Shown here: positions 27,401 through 36,479 of the stretch, piece by piece
How positions within the stretch are numbered: the stretch's first letter is position 1
Layout of the letters: the number at the start of each line of letters is the position of its first letter
Assembly (NCBI GenBank): GCA_013360295.1
Contig: JABWCL010000020.1
Coordinates: 1-64,000, forward strand
Length of the DNA: 64,000 bases
Source of the DNA: Ignavibacteriaceae bacterium
Lineage (GTDB): Bacteria > Bacteroidota > Ignavibacteria > Ignavibacteriales > Ignavibacteriaceae
Direction: 5' to 3'
Translations under genes and position numbers: made by a program
Notes under the pieces: model-generated
What the model was told of the DNA's origin: nothing
The model's input: only the letters and a program-made list of their open reading frames with translations
Database searches by the model: none

Positions 27401-30400
27401 ACCGTGTATAAAAAGTTTCATCTCCTTGTAATTAAAAACATCGAGAGGCCGGAGGAGGTTTTTAACAGCCTCTCTCTTTTCACCCTGGCGAAGTTCTTTA
27501 AGAATCAGGTTTAAGGACTGCTCATTCCTGAATATCTCCTGATCAGGGCGGCTTCTGTCACGTTCCCTTTGCACCCCTGACGGGCTTGAGTAATCAGGGT
27601 TATCTTCGATATTAACAACTGAAACTGACAGAACTGAGTCATTTGGCAAAACTTTATACCACTGGCTTCCAACCAGATTAAATTCAGTTAACCTGAAGTG
27701 CACTCTTTGGTCAACACCTGTTACGAACAGCCTGATCATTTCCACAACAGAAAAACTGGCACCGCCTATTTCTTTAGTGAAATCTTTCAAAGGTATTCGG
27801 TAAAGATACCAGCCTTTATCATTATTACCTCCGGCTAAATAAGGATTAACAAGCCTGTTTGTATCGAGAGGAATTTCATACCTGAAATAACTGTTTACTT
27901 CGTCTACGGAACCGTTCCGGTTGAGATCTTCCGTGTCCGGAATTCTGCCTGCATCAGTCAGAGCGGCATTCCCCTCAGTGCCATTTATGTTAAAATAATC
28001 GTCCGCTGTAGCGCCTATACCACCACGATACACAAAATTATCACGGCTTGGATCGGGATCGCTGTTGCCTACAAACGCCCGCTCGGCATCATCACTCAAT
28101 CCGTCTAAACCAACATCTTCCCCGACATCCACAAGGTCATTCCTGTTTTTATCCTCAGTATCAAGTCTTCCGTTCGGAATTACATCTTCACTTATCTTAC
28201 CGAGGTCAATGTATAACTTAGCGTTGGAAGGGGCCTGATCTATATTCATCCAAAACTCAATGAATTCAATATTCTCGTCAATAAGATTACTGGCAGTTGT
28301 AGATAACATTTTCATCATACCGCCCCAAGCAAGTTTTCTGTCTGAAAGATTGGGGTTATAGTTGTACGTTCCTGCAGTATCAGGCTGGTACACATAATCA
28401 AGCACAGAAACTGCTTCATCACCTTTGGCTACACGCTTCTCCGGCCATATGTCTCTTACATCAACGTCAGATGGCAACACGCTGAACCACCAGCTCTTCC
28501 CTTTGTAGTTCATTCTGTCAAGTGCTCTGAGGGTGTCAATACGATCATCAAAAAGCCGTGGGACGCTCAGGTCTTTCCAGGCAGTATATCCGATACCTAC
28601 GGGGATAATCCTCTTTGTTCCCTCAAAATCATCTATATAAGCTATGCTCTTTCCGCCATCTGATTGAATAGTCGATTTCTTTGTATTAGGATCGGGGCTC
28701 ATATATGCAAATTCACCCCTGAGGTTGAACGTACTCATTTCTTTGGTTGAAAATACTTTATCCAGTGCCCTGGTCAGAAACGGCATATCAGCAGAAGTAC
28801 TGAAATCAACACCATAGATAGAGTTGCTCAATGGTTCTTCACCAATACGTACTTTATCGCTAAGCGTTTGTTCTGTAAGAGTGAGCGCTGAGAAACCGAT
28901 GGTGGTGCGTTTAGATAGATCAAAGACGCCGCGCAGGCCAAACAGAGTCTTCGACGCGATCTGGAAAAGATCATTTTCCTCGTAACTGATCCGGAGATTT
29001 GCGCCCGGCACCAGTGCAGCCTCATTTCTGATAGTCAGCGTTCCGATGTTATAATCAACAAAATAGTCGACTCCCGGGGTAAGGTCTCTGCCGTTCAATG
29101 AAACTTTTACGGAATTTTCGACAACGTTAAAACCGAGTTGATAACTGGCAGTTACGCTGCCGGTATAAGTACCGCTTAATATAAATTTATCTTTTATTCT
29201 ATTGTTCTTTGCTCCGACGGTTGAAGTATCGTAAACATCCAGATAACGCAGGGAATCCGCGTTTGGGATCGATTGAGGGATGTTCCTTCCGAAGGGTTCA
29301 AGAACGGGAAATATTATTTCTCCGGTCTCAGGAATGATGTTCCTGCCGGCCGTATAATCGAAAATACCATCGCCCGGCGGGGAACCGTTAACATCAACTT
29401 CATCAAATCCAAAGGCGCTAAGAAGTCTTGTGGTTCCGACAACTGATTGAGGTTCCTGACCTTCAACTTCGTACTTCAGGTCAAACTGGAAACCTTCTTT
29501 TTTAATGTCACGGCCGCCAATAGAGTAAATGTTCTTTAGCATAAGACGCCAAGCGGTTCTATCCGAAGGCTGAAGGTTTTTAGGTTTCACCAACTTCAGT
29601 ATTAATCTCTTTGTCGTGGAAGTATCAGAAGGATTAAGGAATTCACCGAAAAACTGATCGTCCTCAAAGCCAGGAAGATCATTATCAATTGTATAAGAAA
29701 CCGCGATTATATCAGTTTCTAGTATGTTTGTCTTAAACGTCAGAACCCCGGTATAGGGATTGAGTATGTAATCCTTGTCCTTTGTCAAACGGAGGAACCT
29801 GCCCTTAGCAATCCTCCCCTGCACTTCTTCTATCCCGTCACTGCGTAGGTTGTCCGGGTAGGTCTGATTTCTTGCGATAGGCGGAAGCGTGATGTAAGCA
29901 TTCACAAGCCTCTCATTAGGGTTATTAAGGGTCTGGTTAATAGATTTCCAGACTTCTATATCTTTAACATAATACTTCTGGATCGTTATAGGTGTCGCGC
30001 TGCCGTAATACTTATTAAAAATATTCAGGTCGGCTGAAGTGTCCGCATAAACTGAATCGAGGAAAAAATGGTTCGTTGAATAATCATAGGCTCTCTTGGT
30101 AAAAGTCGATGTTGTAGAACCCCCGCTTACAGTCTTCTCTTTTACTTCACCCTTCTTCTGGCTGGCAAGCATCGTTAAGTTCAGGGGACCCATTTTAAAC
30201 TGGGCTTTAACTCCAAAAAGTGCTTCACTGCCTCCGACGAGTCCTGATGTCTGTAGTGATACGTTCCCCGCTTCGACGCTTTGCACAATTTCGTCTTCAT
30301 ATCCGGTATACTTGATCTTAAGCTGGTTTTCATACTCAAAAGTTCTTTCTGTATTCCAGTCCGCGGTAATTTGCAGTTTATCACCAATTGTACCGTTAAC

Positions 30401-31330
30401 ATTTATCTGTACCTGCTGCCGGAAATCAGGTTCATTCCTCGTGTTTCCAAGTCCTGAAGCCGTAATACCCTCAGTCGTCTCATTCCGCCAGGCACCGTGT
30501 ATGTCGACTGCCCCGCCAATATTAAGCTTGATCTTCGGTGCGCCGAAAATACTTAGTATTCCAACGCTTGGCAGCGGTATTTCGAAATCGGTGATATCCC
30601 TGATAAGCCCGGTAAGGTCCTTCTTTCCGCTCTTTAACTCATACTTATCATTCAATTCCTCCCATAGTTTTTGTTCCTTTGACCTCAGGGCCACATTCAG
30701 ATACTCATCGATCGGAATCTTCAGAGGTAATTTAGTCTTCTGCCCCGAAACAGTTTCCGAAACTTCCACGTACTTCCCCGTTGAATCAATTTTTATTTCA
30801 CGCTTTTTATTCGTCGGTTCTACAAAGAATTTAGATCCTTTCGGCTCATAAAAGCGCATATATGGACGGTCGCGCCTAACATATTTAAAGTATTGCTGAC
30901 GTGCTGTAGAGTCAAGTTTGAGGCTATCAATTTTAACAGTATCGGTTGCCTGGGTGAGTTTTAATGAGTCAAGTATTCCTGTGGTATCAATAACGGAGAG
31001 AGAGTCATCAGTAGGTTTGAGCGTATCATCAGGGAAGTGGCTAACCCTGTCCTCAAAATTAAACATCCCCTCAGCTGGAATTATCGTTCCCGCGGTTAAT
31101 TCAGAGGGCTGAGGAGGTCTTGCAAAATTTTCGGTCCCGCTAAGGGAAATGTGTTGTGTGTTCAGTTTGGAGTAATATTCGAATACGCCATCGAACCACA
31201 AATCCCTGTTAACCTTGACTGGTTTATGCAGAGTAAACCCAAAGGTGAAGAGAATTCCCAGAACAGTAAACCCCGGGAGGACGACTGGGAGGATACACAA
31301 CTTAAAGAATGACTTAAAAAACGATTTAAT
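24419..31330 (-). CDS. sprA: T9SS outer-membrane translocon protein SprA
   Basis: This giant protein of about 2300 residues forms the very large beta-barrel pore of the type IX secretion system. Length and repeated segments fit the family: a repeated N-terminal SprA domain (PLPSVGILSIFGAPKIKLNIGG, ATPITIQKYYVKDIEVW, VLTFKTNILETDIIAVSYT), a second copy region (TVGAKNNRIKDKFILSG, VSLNGRDLTPGVDYFVDYNIGTL), YRIPLKDFTKEIG, VWVNELRVIG, and a long strand-rich barrel to the C-terminus. The first ordinary start is TTG at 31300, but this gives a signal peptide without positive charge. Ten codons earlier ATT at 31330 follows AGGAA by 5 bases and adds IKSFFKSFFK, a proper basic n-region, so ATT may be the real start. 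Confidence 0.95.
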   Translation of the reverse strand: MKSFFKSFFKLCILPVVLPGFTVLGILFTFGFTLHKPVKVNRDLWFDGVFEYYSKLNTQHISLSGTENFARPPQPSELTAGTIIPAEGMFNFEDRVSHFPDDTLKPTDDSLSVIDTTGILDSLKLTQATDTVKIDSLKLDSTARQQYFKYVRRDRPYMRFYEPKGSKFFVEPTNKKREIKIDSTGKYVEVSETVSGQKTKLPLKIPIDEYLNVALRSKEQKLWEELNDKYELKSGKKDLTGLIRDITDFEIPLPSVGILSIFGAPKIKLNIGGAVDIHGAWRNETTEGITASGLGNTRNEPDFRQQVQINVNGTIGDKLQITADWNTERTFEYENQLKIKYTGYEDEIVQSVEAGNVSLQTSGLVGGSEALFGVKAQFKMGPLNLTMLASQKKGEVKEKTVSGGSTTSTFTKRAYDYSTNHFFLDSVYADTSADLNIFNKYYGSATPITIQKYYVKDIEVWKSINQTLNNPNERLVNAYITLPPIARNQTYPDNLRSDGIEEVQGRIAKGRFLRLTKDKDYILNPYTGVLTFKTNILETDIIAVSYTIDNDLPGFEDDQFFGEFLNPSDTSTTKRLILKLVKPKNLQPSDRTAWRLMLKNIYSIGGRDIKKEGFQFDLKYEVEGQEPQSVVGTTRLLSAFGFDEVDVNGSPPGDGIFDYTAGRNIIPETGEIIFPVLEPFGRNIPQSIPNADSLRYLDVYDTSTVGAKNNRIKDKFILSGTYTGSVTASYQLGFNVVENSVKVSLNGRDLTPGVDYFVDYNIGTLTIRNEAALVPGANLRISYEENDLFQIASKTLFGLRGVFDLSKRTTIGFSALTLTEQTLSDKVRIGEEPLSNSIYGVDFSTSADMPFLTRALDKVFSTKEMSTFNLRGEFAYMSPDPNTKKSTIQSDGGKSIAYIDDFEGTKRIIPVGIGYTAWKDLSVPRLFDDRIDTLRALDRMNYKGKSWWFSVLPSDVDVRDIWPEKRVAKGDEAVSVLDYVYQPDTAGTYNYNPNLSDRKLAWGGMMKMLSTTASNLIDENIEFIEFWMNIDQAPSNAKLYIDLGKISEDVIPNGRLDTEDKNRNDLVDVGEDVGLDGLSDDAERAFVGNSDPDPSRDNFVYRGGIGATADDYFNINGTEGNAALTDAGRIPDTEDLNRNGSVDEVNSYFRYEIPLDTNRLVNPYLAGGNNDKGWYLYRIPLKDFTKEIGGASFSVVEMIRLFVTGVDQRVHFRLTEFNLVGSQWYKVLPNDSVLSVSVVNIEDNPDYSSPSGVQRERDRSRPDQEIFRNEQSLNLILKELRQGEKREAVKNLLRPLDVFNYKEMKLFIHGDINPDWNSISYFESITNHATDVYFRFGTDSNNYYEFRKPLQPDWQEITIPFKDLTAIKQTRDSANAVFKLPVTDQPGSYYLIKGNPTLTQVKFLSVGVQNRYDEIPPPNGTGITSGEVWVNELRVIGADDTPGWAYSASTSVKFADIMTLNFNIAETDPYFHRLAERFGSRTEARNWGFSADIDLLKLLPVNSQGSNLRLNYSRTESVGKPLYLPSTDIRISEAQDQMKQKLESQNTLSQEEIDKTVNQLASDAQTVNISDSYTLSNIKIKIPSNHWLIRDTFNSMTFGFTYNKTFSRNPSTLANMGWVWNGNMNYAVNLSPDYSFYPANIPYVGDFITWFTDYKNLKIYYAPQSFSYNMTAKRNRNENITRPTLTTTSDSRVSRDFSTTRGFSFNWKITEGGFFNVSTSYSFDAVSTLAYLELDQTGFERPESRIWKDVLTKDFFGRDYNFNQTFDVKTSPKLPSIWNIGKNFTISLGYNVRYSWQNNFQQEDLGRSAGYNNRINGSLTVRWKALMEPLFGETTTDQKSQVQQPARDPRNRAGLDGGEVKKDVTDSTGAVITDVPADTVAAKPSSLTRAFSFFKMVFKYAIVDYESISFGVSNDNSLSASGVRGVGTGFNNFWGYLYRPDMGPNRAFMLGLSNDVGPRALKGNLSDNFSQRNSIDLKTARPLWEGARIDVNWKVGWSMNKSKSIVTDSLGNMNVTNITSTGSLNRSFLTIPPVFFLSVFKSGIKEVAAKYNPKAPDPAENLSQAFVSGFETMPVLSKFGFMQEFMNYIPRPNWRITWDGIEKFTFFQNYTKRVSLDHSYSSEYTEGWKLNPDGTQVTQSQKISYGFQPLLGMNITFNTLWEGNLTGSVKYSTRNSYDLSVTTKNVTEGFSRDVGISVNYSKSGFEVPLFGISLKNDIEFSFSYTNTKNSTVIFDMNKFDENGTPQDGTTRTSLEPRVKYIISSRVSLSIFYKRSTTEPEGAARIPPTTINEAGLDVRISIQP

Positions 31331-31335
31331 ACAAG

Positions 31336-31340
31336 TTCCT
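31336..31340 (-). promoter_or_regulatory. Shine-Dalgarno-like AGGAA that favours an ATT start for sprA
   Basis: AGGAA on the minus strand lies 5 bases before ATT at 31330-31328, in frame with sprA. The TTG at 31300 has no purine-rich sequence at a suitable distance. This site decides between the two possible starts. Confidence 0.4.
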
Positions 31341-31527
31341 GATACTATGTTAGCTTAATATTTTAACAGTAGAAAATGGCTATAAATCCTCGATAATGTT
31401 TAATAAGTCAGGTTTAAGTAAAGTAATTTCAAAATTAAAACCTTTAATTTATAAAAAGTCAGAAAATGAACAAACCAATAAAATAGGAAGAATTTTTATT
31501 CCCCTGTATGGCTTGTGACACAGGTCA

Positions 31528-32211
31528 TTAGATGTCACGGCTATCCGTCTCAACCGAAAGTAGGTCCACTACTTTACTGTCCTCGACTACGGCACATGTA
31601 AGCATCCTTCCGCTGAAGGCAGATGTATCGATATAAAGCGCATTATTACTCTCATCCAACTCAACATTCCTCTTCCTGGTATGCCCGACGATCTGGAGTT
31701 TTCCGATATCAAGCAGGTCTTCCCTGTTCCACAAGATGTTGTCCGGCTTATCAAGAGTGGATGAGTAATGATCACTCACTGCTTGCTCGGACAAATGCCC
31801 GGTACTGAAAAATCTGGATCTGAATTTTTTCGCGATCCCTGCATGCGAGATAAAACAATCATCAAGATTATGATAGAAAGGAAGCATCGAAATATATTCT
31901 AAATGCGGCTCAAGCAGGTGGGGGGAGGTAAAATATGCTTCCTCCGTATGTTCATTGTCCTCCGTCCATAATTTCGCAAGATGCGAATCAGGGAAAAAGT
32001 TATAATAATAGAACATACACTCGTGATTCCCCAGTACAGGGAGGATGTTTTCCGCAATAGCAAATTCAATCGCAAGATGAGGAAAACGCCCTCTGTCAAT
32101 TAAATCTCCTGTACTATAAAAATCAATATCCGGATAACGTTCACGGACAATTCTCACCAGTTGTTCAAAAGTATTGAAGCATCCGTGCACATCTCCGATA
32201 ACCGCTACCAT
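31528..32211 (-). CDS. Metallophosphoesterase, PP1/ApaH-type phosphatase
   Basis: This 227-residue calcineurin-like phosphatase has all the metal-site motifs of the family: GDVHGCFNTFEQL near residue 6, STGDLIDRG, LGNHECMFYYY, HAGI and GHTRKR. It is of the length of bacterial serine/threonine protein phosphatases and Ap4A hydrolases (PrpE/ApaH group); which substrate it uses cannot be read. It is the last gene of a minus-strand run, 4 bases after the CoA-transferase gene, and lies upstream of the sprA leader. An imperfect GTGACA...TGTCAC hairpin straddles the stop region. Confidence 0.9.
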   Translation of the reverse strand: MVAVIGDVHGCFNTFEQLVRIVRERYPDIDFYSTGDLIDRGRFPHLAIEFAIAENILPVLGNHECMFYYYNFFPDSHLAKLWTEDNEHTEEAYFTSPHLLEPHLEYISMLPFYHNLDDCFISHAGIAKKFRSRFFSTGHLSEQAVSDHYSSTLDKPDNILWNREDLLDIGKLQIVGHTRKRNVELDESNNALYIDTSAFSGRMLTCAVVEDSKVVDLLSVETDSRDI

Positions 32212-32215
32212 GATA

Positions 32216-33565
32216 TCAGATATACTTTAATTCACGGGCATATCTTAACAAATCTTCCCGGAAATTCGGGTGGGAAATATTGATTAGCTCCAGCACCCTT
32301 TGCCTGATTGATTTTCCAAAGAGCTGAGCTACTCCGAATTCTGTAACCACATAATGAACGTCAGCACGGTTGGTTACTACACCGGCACCGGGTTTAAGAT
32401 GAGGGACTATCCTGGAAATTGTATCATTTTTAGTTGTTGAAGGGAGCGCAATAATCGGCTTCCCGCCATCTGAACTTGACGCTCCGCGAATAAAGTCAAC
32501 CTGTCCCCCAAAGCCGCTAAATAACTTTGTTCCGATAGAGTCAGAACAAACCTGCCCGGTAATATCAACTTCTATCGCTGAATTGATTGCAACCATCTTA
32601 TCATTCTTTGCGATTACGAAAGGATCATTTACATATTCCTGGGGGTGGAACTCAATAAGTGGATTATTGTTAATGAACTTATACAACTTGCGGGTTCCTA
32701 AAACAAATCCGGCGATTATTTTTCCTGTATGGATCTTCTTTCTGCTGTTAGTTATAATCCCGTTTTCGACCAGGTCAATTATGCCGTCTGAAAACATTTC
32801 TGAGTGTATTCCCAGATCTTTCTTAGTATCAAGGAACTTCAGCACCGAATCCGGAATCGCCCCAATACCCATCTGAAGAGTGGAACCGTCTTCAATCATT
32901 TCAGCTATCAGTTCGCCTATCCTGCTGTAAACCTGTGCCATATGAGGGGAGATATCACGTTCGCCCTGCGGTAATTCAGCTATTTCTTCATCGCTTTCAA
33001 CAATATAATTTATTTTATTAATATGTATGAAACTGTCTCCCAATGCCCTTGGCATATTTGGATTCACCTGCGCGATTATAATATCGGATTTCTCCGCTGA
33101 GGTTTTTGTGATACCCACTTCAACACCATAACTGCAGAAACCGTGCTCATCAGGCGGAGAAACGTGAATAAGAGCAACGTTTGGTTTAATGTATCCTTTA
33201 CTGAAAAGTTTCGGGTATTCATACAAAAAGATCGGAACAAAATCCGCTCTGCCATCGCCGACTGCTTTTCTTACGCTGGCTCCCATAAAAAACGAAGTAT
33301 GACGAAAACTTCCCTTTACGTCTTCGTGAAGATACGGCAGGTCTCCAACCGCAAGAACGTGGAGGATCTCAACATCTCTTAACTCATCTTTACGCTGAAC
33401 CATACTATGAACAAGTTTCATCGGAATCGCGCAATTTGAATGCACAACAACCTTATCGCCCGATTTTATAACTTTAACCGCCTCATCAGCTGAAACAACC
33501 TTCTTGCTGTAATTTCTAAGAATATTGACGGGTAAATTCACTACACTGTTTAATTCTGAAACCAT
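32216..33565 (-). CDS. Acetyl-CoA hydrolase/transferase family protein (4-hydroxybutyrate-type CoA-transferase)
   Basis: This 449-residue protein belongs to the class I CoA-transferase group that includes acetyl-CoA hydrolase, succinyl-CoA:acetate transferase and 4-hydroxybutyrate CoA-transferase. Visible features are DEAVKVIKSGDKVVVHSNCAIP at the start, DEHGFCSYGVEVG, TLQMGIGAIPDSVL, DITGQVCSDSIGTKLFSGFGGQVDF (the segment around the catalytic Glu in relatives) and GAGVVTNRADVHYVVTEFG. It moves CoA between carboxylates in fermentation or short-chain acid use. Neighbours are alanine dehydrogenase (14 bases upstream) and a phosphatase (4 bases downstream). Confidence 0.93.
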   Translation of the reverse strand: MVSELNSVVNLPVNILRNYSKKVVSADEAVKVIKSGDKVVVHSNCAIPMKLVHSMVQRKDELRDVEILHVLAVGDLPYLHEDVKGSFRHTSFFMGASVRKAVGDGRADFVPIFLYEYPKLFSKGYIKPNVALIHVSPPDEHGFCSYGVEVGITKTSAEKSDIIIAQVNPNMPRALGDSFIHINKINYIVESDEEIAELPQGERDISPHMAQVYSRIGELIAEMIEDGSTLQMGIGAIPDSVLKFLDTKKDLGIHSEMFSDGIIDLVENGIITNSRKKIHTGKIIAGFVLGTRKLYKFINNNPLIEFHPQEYVNDPFVIAKNDKMVAINSAIEVDITGQVCSDSIGTKLFSGFGGQVDFIRGASSSDGGKPIIALPSTTKNDTISRIVPHLKPGAGVVTNRADVHYVVTEFGVAQLFGKSIRQRVLELINISHPNFREDLLRYARELKYI

Positions 33566-33579
33566 AAATCAATCACTAA

Positions 33580-34701
33580 TTAGTTTGTTGAAAAAATGTG
33601 AATGCGCCTGTATTCGACATTAAATGTCTCGGCAATGTTCTGATTTGAACAATATCCGTTATACGTACATACTCCCTGCATCAGTCCGGCATCCTCAAGC
33701 AAAGCATGTGAGAGCCCTTTATCCGCAATACTGTGAATATATTTAAGTGAGGAGTTGGTAAGCCCGTATGAAGCAGTCCGCGCAACCATCGCCGGCATAT
33801 TAGGTACGCAATAGTGAATTACATTATGCATAACAAAAGTCGGGGATGAAAGAGATGTTGGACGGCTTGTAGCAATACAACCGCCCTGGTCAATGGACAC
33901 ATCCACGAGAACAGCGCCTTTCTTCATCTGCTTAACCATTTCTTCAGATACTATATGCGGCGTCTTTTCACCTTTAATAAGTACAGCACCTATAAATACA
34001 TCGGCGAATTTTACACCTCTTTCAATAGTGTATGGATTCGCCACTACAGTTGTTATTTTTTTCTGGAATGTATCATCAATGTTCTTAAGTCTTCTGAGAT
34101 CATTATCAAGAATGATGACTGAAGCACCTCTGCCAAGAGCGGCACGGGCAGCCATCGTGCCGGCAACCCCTGCTCCTAATATCACAACTGCAGCAGGAGC
34201 TACTCCTGCGATACCGCCTAACAGCACTCCCCTGCCCTGCGGATGAGTGCTCTCGAGCAGATGCTCAGAAACCTGTACCGCCAATTGCCCGGCGATTTCA
34301 CTCATAGAGTGAAGTACCGGCAAGTCTCCATCCTGTTCAATCAGTTCATAACCAATGGCAGTAACTTTTTTCTCCAGCAGATTATTGAGTATTTTTTTCT
34401 CTCCGACGGCGAGATGCAAAAAAGAAAAGAGTGTCTGGTTCTCTTTAAGCATTTCTGATTCCTCTTCCGTGATCCTGTGAACTTTTATTACGCAGTCAGC
34501 ACGCTGAAATACCTCTTCAGCGCTGTAAACTATATTCGCGCCGAGGCTCTTAAATTCCTCGTCAGCGAAGTGGCTCCCTTCGCCAGCGCCTTTTTCTATA
34601 TAGACAGTGTGCCCCTGACGGATCAGTGAATCCACGCCCGCGGGTGCAAGAGCTATTCTTTTCTCTTCAAATTTTGTTTCTCTCGGTATGCCAATTCTCA
34701 T
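33580..34701 (-). CDS. ald: Alanine dehydrogenase
   Basis: This 373-residue enzyme interconverts L-alanine and pyruvate plus ammonia with NAD. Features are MRIGIPRETKFEEKRIALAP at the N-terminus, the VIKVHRI and LFSFLHLA segments with substrate-binding residues, the Rossmann motif VVILGAGVAGTMAARAALG, DVSIDQGGCIATS and the C-terminal NMPAMVARTASYGLTN. Length is standard. It lies between the acyl-CoA synthetase and CoA-transferase genes; together they suggest amino-acid breakdown to organic acids. Confidence 0.97.
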   Translation of the reverse strand: MRIGIPRETKFEEKRIALAPAGVDSLIRQGHTVYIEKGAGEGSHFADEEFKSLGANIVYSAEEVFQRADCVIKVHRITEEESEMLKENQTLFSFLHLAVGEKKILNNLLEKKVTAIGYELIEQDGDLPVLHSMSEIAGQLAVQVSEHLLESTHPQGRGVLLGGIAGVAPAAVVILGAGVAGTMAARAALGRGASVIILDNDLRRLKNIDDTFQKKITTVVANPYTIERGVKFADVFIGAVLIKGEKTPHIVSEEMVKQMKKGAVLVDVSIDQGGCIATSRPTSLSSPTFVMHNVIHYCVPNMPAMVARTASYGLTNSSLKYIHSIADKGLSHALLEDAGLMQGVCTYNGYCSNQNIAETFNVEYRRIHIFSTN

Positions 34702-34745
34702 ATTTTAGTCCGGTTAAATTATTGATAATTCTATTAAACATAGGT

Positions 34746-36446
34746 TCAGGCATCCTGCTCAGCCAGGAAGCGCTTAATTTTCTGAGTTGTGGTTTTCTGA
34801 AATTCCTTCTCGCGTATTACAATTTTTTTAATCTGCTTATGAAGGGGTAAACCAGAATTTATTTTGTTCACCTCTTCTTTCACTTTCTTTTCAATTATAT
34901 CTTTAGTCAGGCTTATTCCTTTTTCTTCAGAAAGCTCAATAAATGCTTCTGTATCAGGTAATATCTGGACAGAAATTATTTCGTCTCCTGTTGATTTATC
35001 GGCGTAAACCATTGCCTCCTGAATATATTTTGATGAGTGAAGGTTGTCCTCCAGTTCTTCTGGATAAACATTCTTCCCGTTCCTCGCGATAATAACGTTC
35101 TTCTTCCTCCCGTTAATGTGCAGGAATCCTTTTTTATCCAAAAAACCAAGGTCCCCGGTTCTGAACCATCCATCAACGATTGCTTCCGCGGTAAGGTCAT
35201 CCCTCTTATAATAACCCAGCATTACATTATCACCTTTGGCAATGATCTCACCGGAACCCTCCGAGTCAGGATTATCTATCCTGATTGTCACACCCGGGAG
35301 CGGTTTCCCCGCGGCATTATCGAGAAAATCCTCTATCGGATTCAAAGCAAGGATCGGGGCTGTCTCCGTTAGACCATACCCCTGAATAAAACTGAAACCA
35401 AATCCTCTTAACCCTTTGGCAACGTTAGGGTCGACTGCCGCACCACCGGCGATAAACAACCTTATCGCGCCTCCAAAGCGCTCATGAAGCTGACTGAAAA
35501 CCTTTCGCTTAAGGTCTTTGCCTGTAAACTTCTGTACCGAATCGGTTACTTTTAGTAAAGCAGGAACTACCTTTGATTTAACTTTATCTTCCTGTATCCC
35601 CTTCAGAATCTTTTTATACATCTTTTCATAGAGGAGAGGGACGGCTAATAAAATCGTTGCTTTTGAAGTCGCAAGATCCTCGACCACCGTCTTTAGTGAA
35701 CGGGCATAGTACACGGTTGAACCACAGTAAAGCGGACAAAGGAAGCCACAGGTACACTCATAAGTATGATGCATCGGTAAAACTGAGAGGAAACGATCCG
35801 TGGGAAGAATTTTTACGACTCCCGTCATCGCCATAAGATTCGAAGCAAGGTTATGCTGGCTTAACATAACTCCCTTAGCCCTTCCAAGAGATCCGGAAGT
35901 AAAAATTATCTCAGCAACCTGAGTAGGATTGATTTTTGGAAGTCCGGATAAATCCATGGGCGGGTGCTTTTGCAGCAATTCAGTCATCGAGTAGTCACTG
36001 CTGTTCTCAGGCCTGTCCATGCAGATAAAAGTTTTCAATTTCTTCAGGTTCCCCCTAATTTCATTCATCATTACTTCGAAGGACTTCGAAAAAATTATCA
36101 CCTCTGCTTCTGCTTCGTAGAGAATATTCATTACTTCATCCTTGCTCAGCCCTTTATCAATCGGCACGACCACATGATCAAACATCATGCCCGTAAGATA
36201 TGAGATACCCCACTGCACACGGTTCTCACCGATGATCGCAATGTGTGTTCGCTGGCTGATACCCAATGACTGCAGAGCATTCCCGAAGCTTAGGACTTTA
36301 TCCAGCAACTTGTCATAGGTTACTGAATTTATTTCATAATCCGTCAGATCAAACAGGGCATTTTTATTTTGATAGCGCTTTGAAGAGCTTATGAGCATAT
36401 CCTGAATGGATAGAATTTTCGGATAATAACCTTCGGTATAATCCAT
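34746..36446 (-). CDS. AMP-dependent acyl-CoA synthetase (long-chain fatty acid-CoA ligase-like)
   Basis: This 566-residue adenylate-forming enzyme activates a carboxylic acid with ATP and CoA. The P-loop is IIFTSGSLGRAKGVMLS, a variant of the usual TSGTTGxPKG. Other motifs are FIQGYGLTETAPI, GWFRTGDLGFLDKKGFLHINGRKKNVI and the C-terminal lysine near KTTTQKIKRFL. The overall form is that of long-chain acyl-CoA synthetases (FadD/AAE15 type). There is no signal peptide. It is 44 bases upstream of ald on the same strand. Confidence 0.93.
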   Translation of the reverse strand: MDYTEGYYPKILSIQDMLISSSKRYQNKNALFDLTDYEINSVTYDKLLDKVLSFGNALQSLGISQRTHIAIIGENRVQWGISYLTGMMFDHVVVPIDKGLSKDEVMNILYEAEAEVIIFSKSFEVMMNEIRGNLKKLKTFICMDRPENSSDYSMTELLQKHPPMDLSGLPKINPTQVAEIIFTSGSLGRAKGVMLSQHNLASNLMAMTGVVKILPTDRFLSVLPMHHTYECTCGFLCPLYCGSTVYYARSLKTVVEDLATSKATILLAVPLLYEKMYKKILKGIQEDKVKSKVVPALLKVTDSVQKFTGKDLKRKVFSQLHERFGGAIRLFIAGGAAVDPNVAKGLRGFGFSFIQGYGLTETAPILALNPIEDFLDNAAGKPLPGVTIRIDNPDSEGSGEIIAKGDNVMLGYYKRDDLTAEAIVDGWFRTGDLGFLDKKGFLHINGRKKNVIIARNGKNVYPEELEDNLHSSKYIQEAMVYADKSTGDEIISVQILPDTEAFIELSEEKGISLTKDIIEKKVKEEVNKINSGLPLHKQIKKIVIREKEFQKTTTQKIKRFLAEQDA

Positions 36447-36479
36447 ACTTACTTATCTGGTAAAGTTGTTAATAAAAAA

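Noticed and set aside
30096-30851. A 251-codon plus-strand frame opposite the 5' part of sprA.
   Set aside because: Ser/Pro/Phe-rich low-information product; the minus strand is the conserved SprA N-terminal region.
31396-31518. A 40-codon plus-strand ATG frame in the gap between sprA and the phosphatase gene (starts MFNKSGLSKV, ends IPLYGL).
   Set aside because: Very AT-rich and Lys/Asn/Ile-rich, no ribosome-binding site, and it overlaps the sprA leader. Such a frame is expected by chance in this composition.
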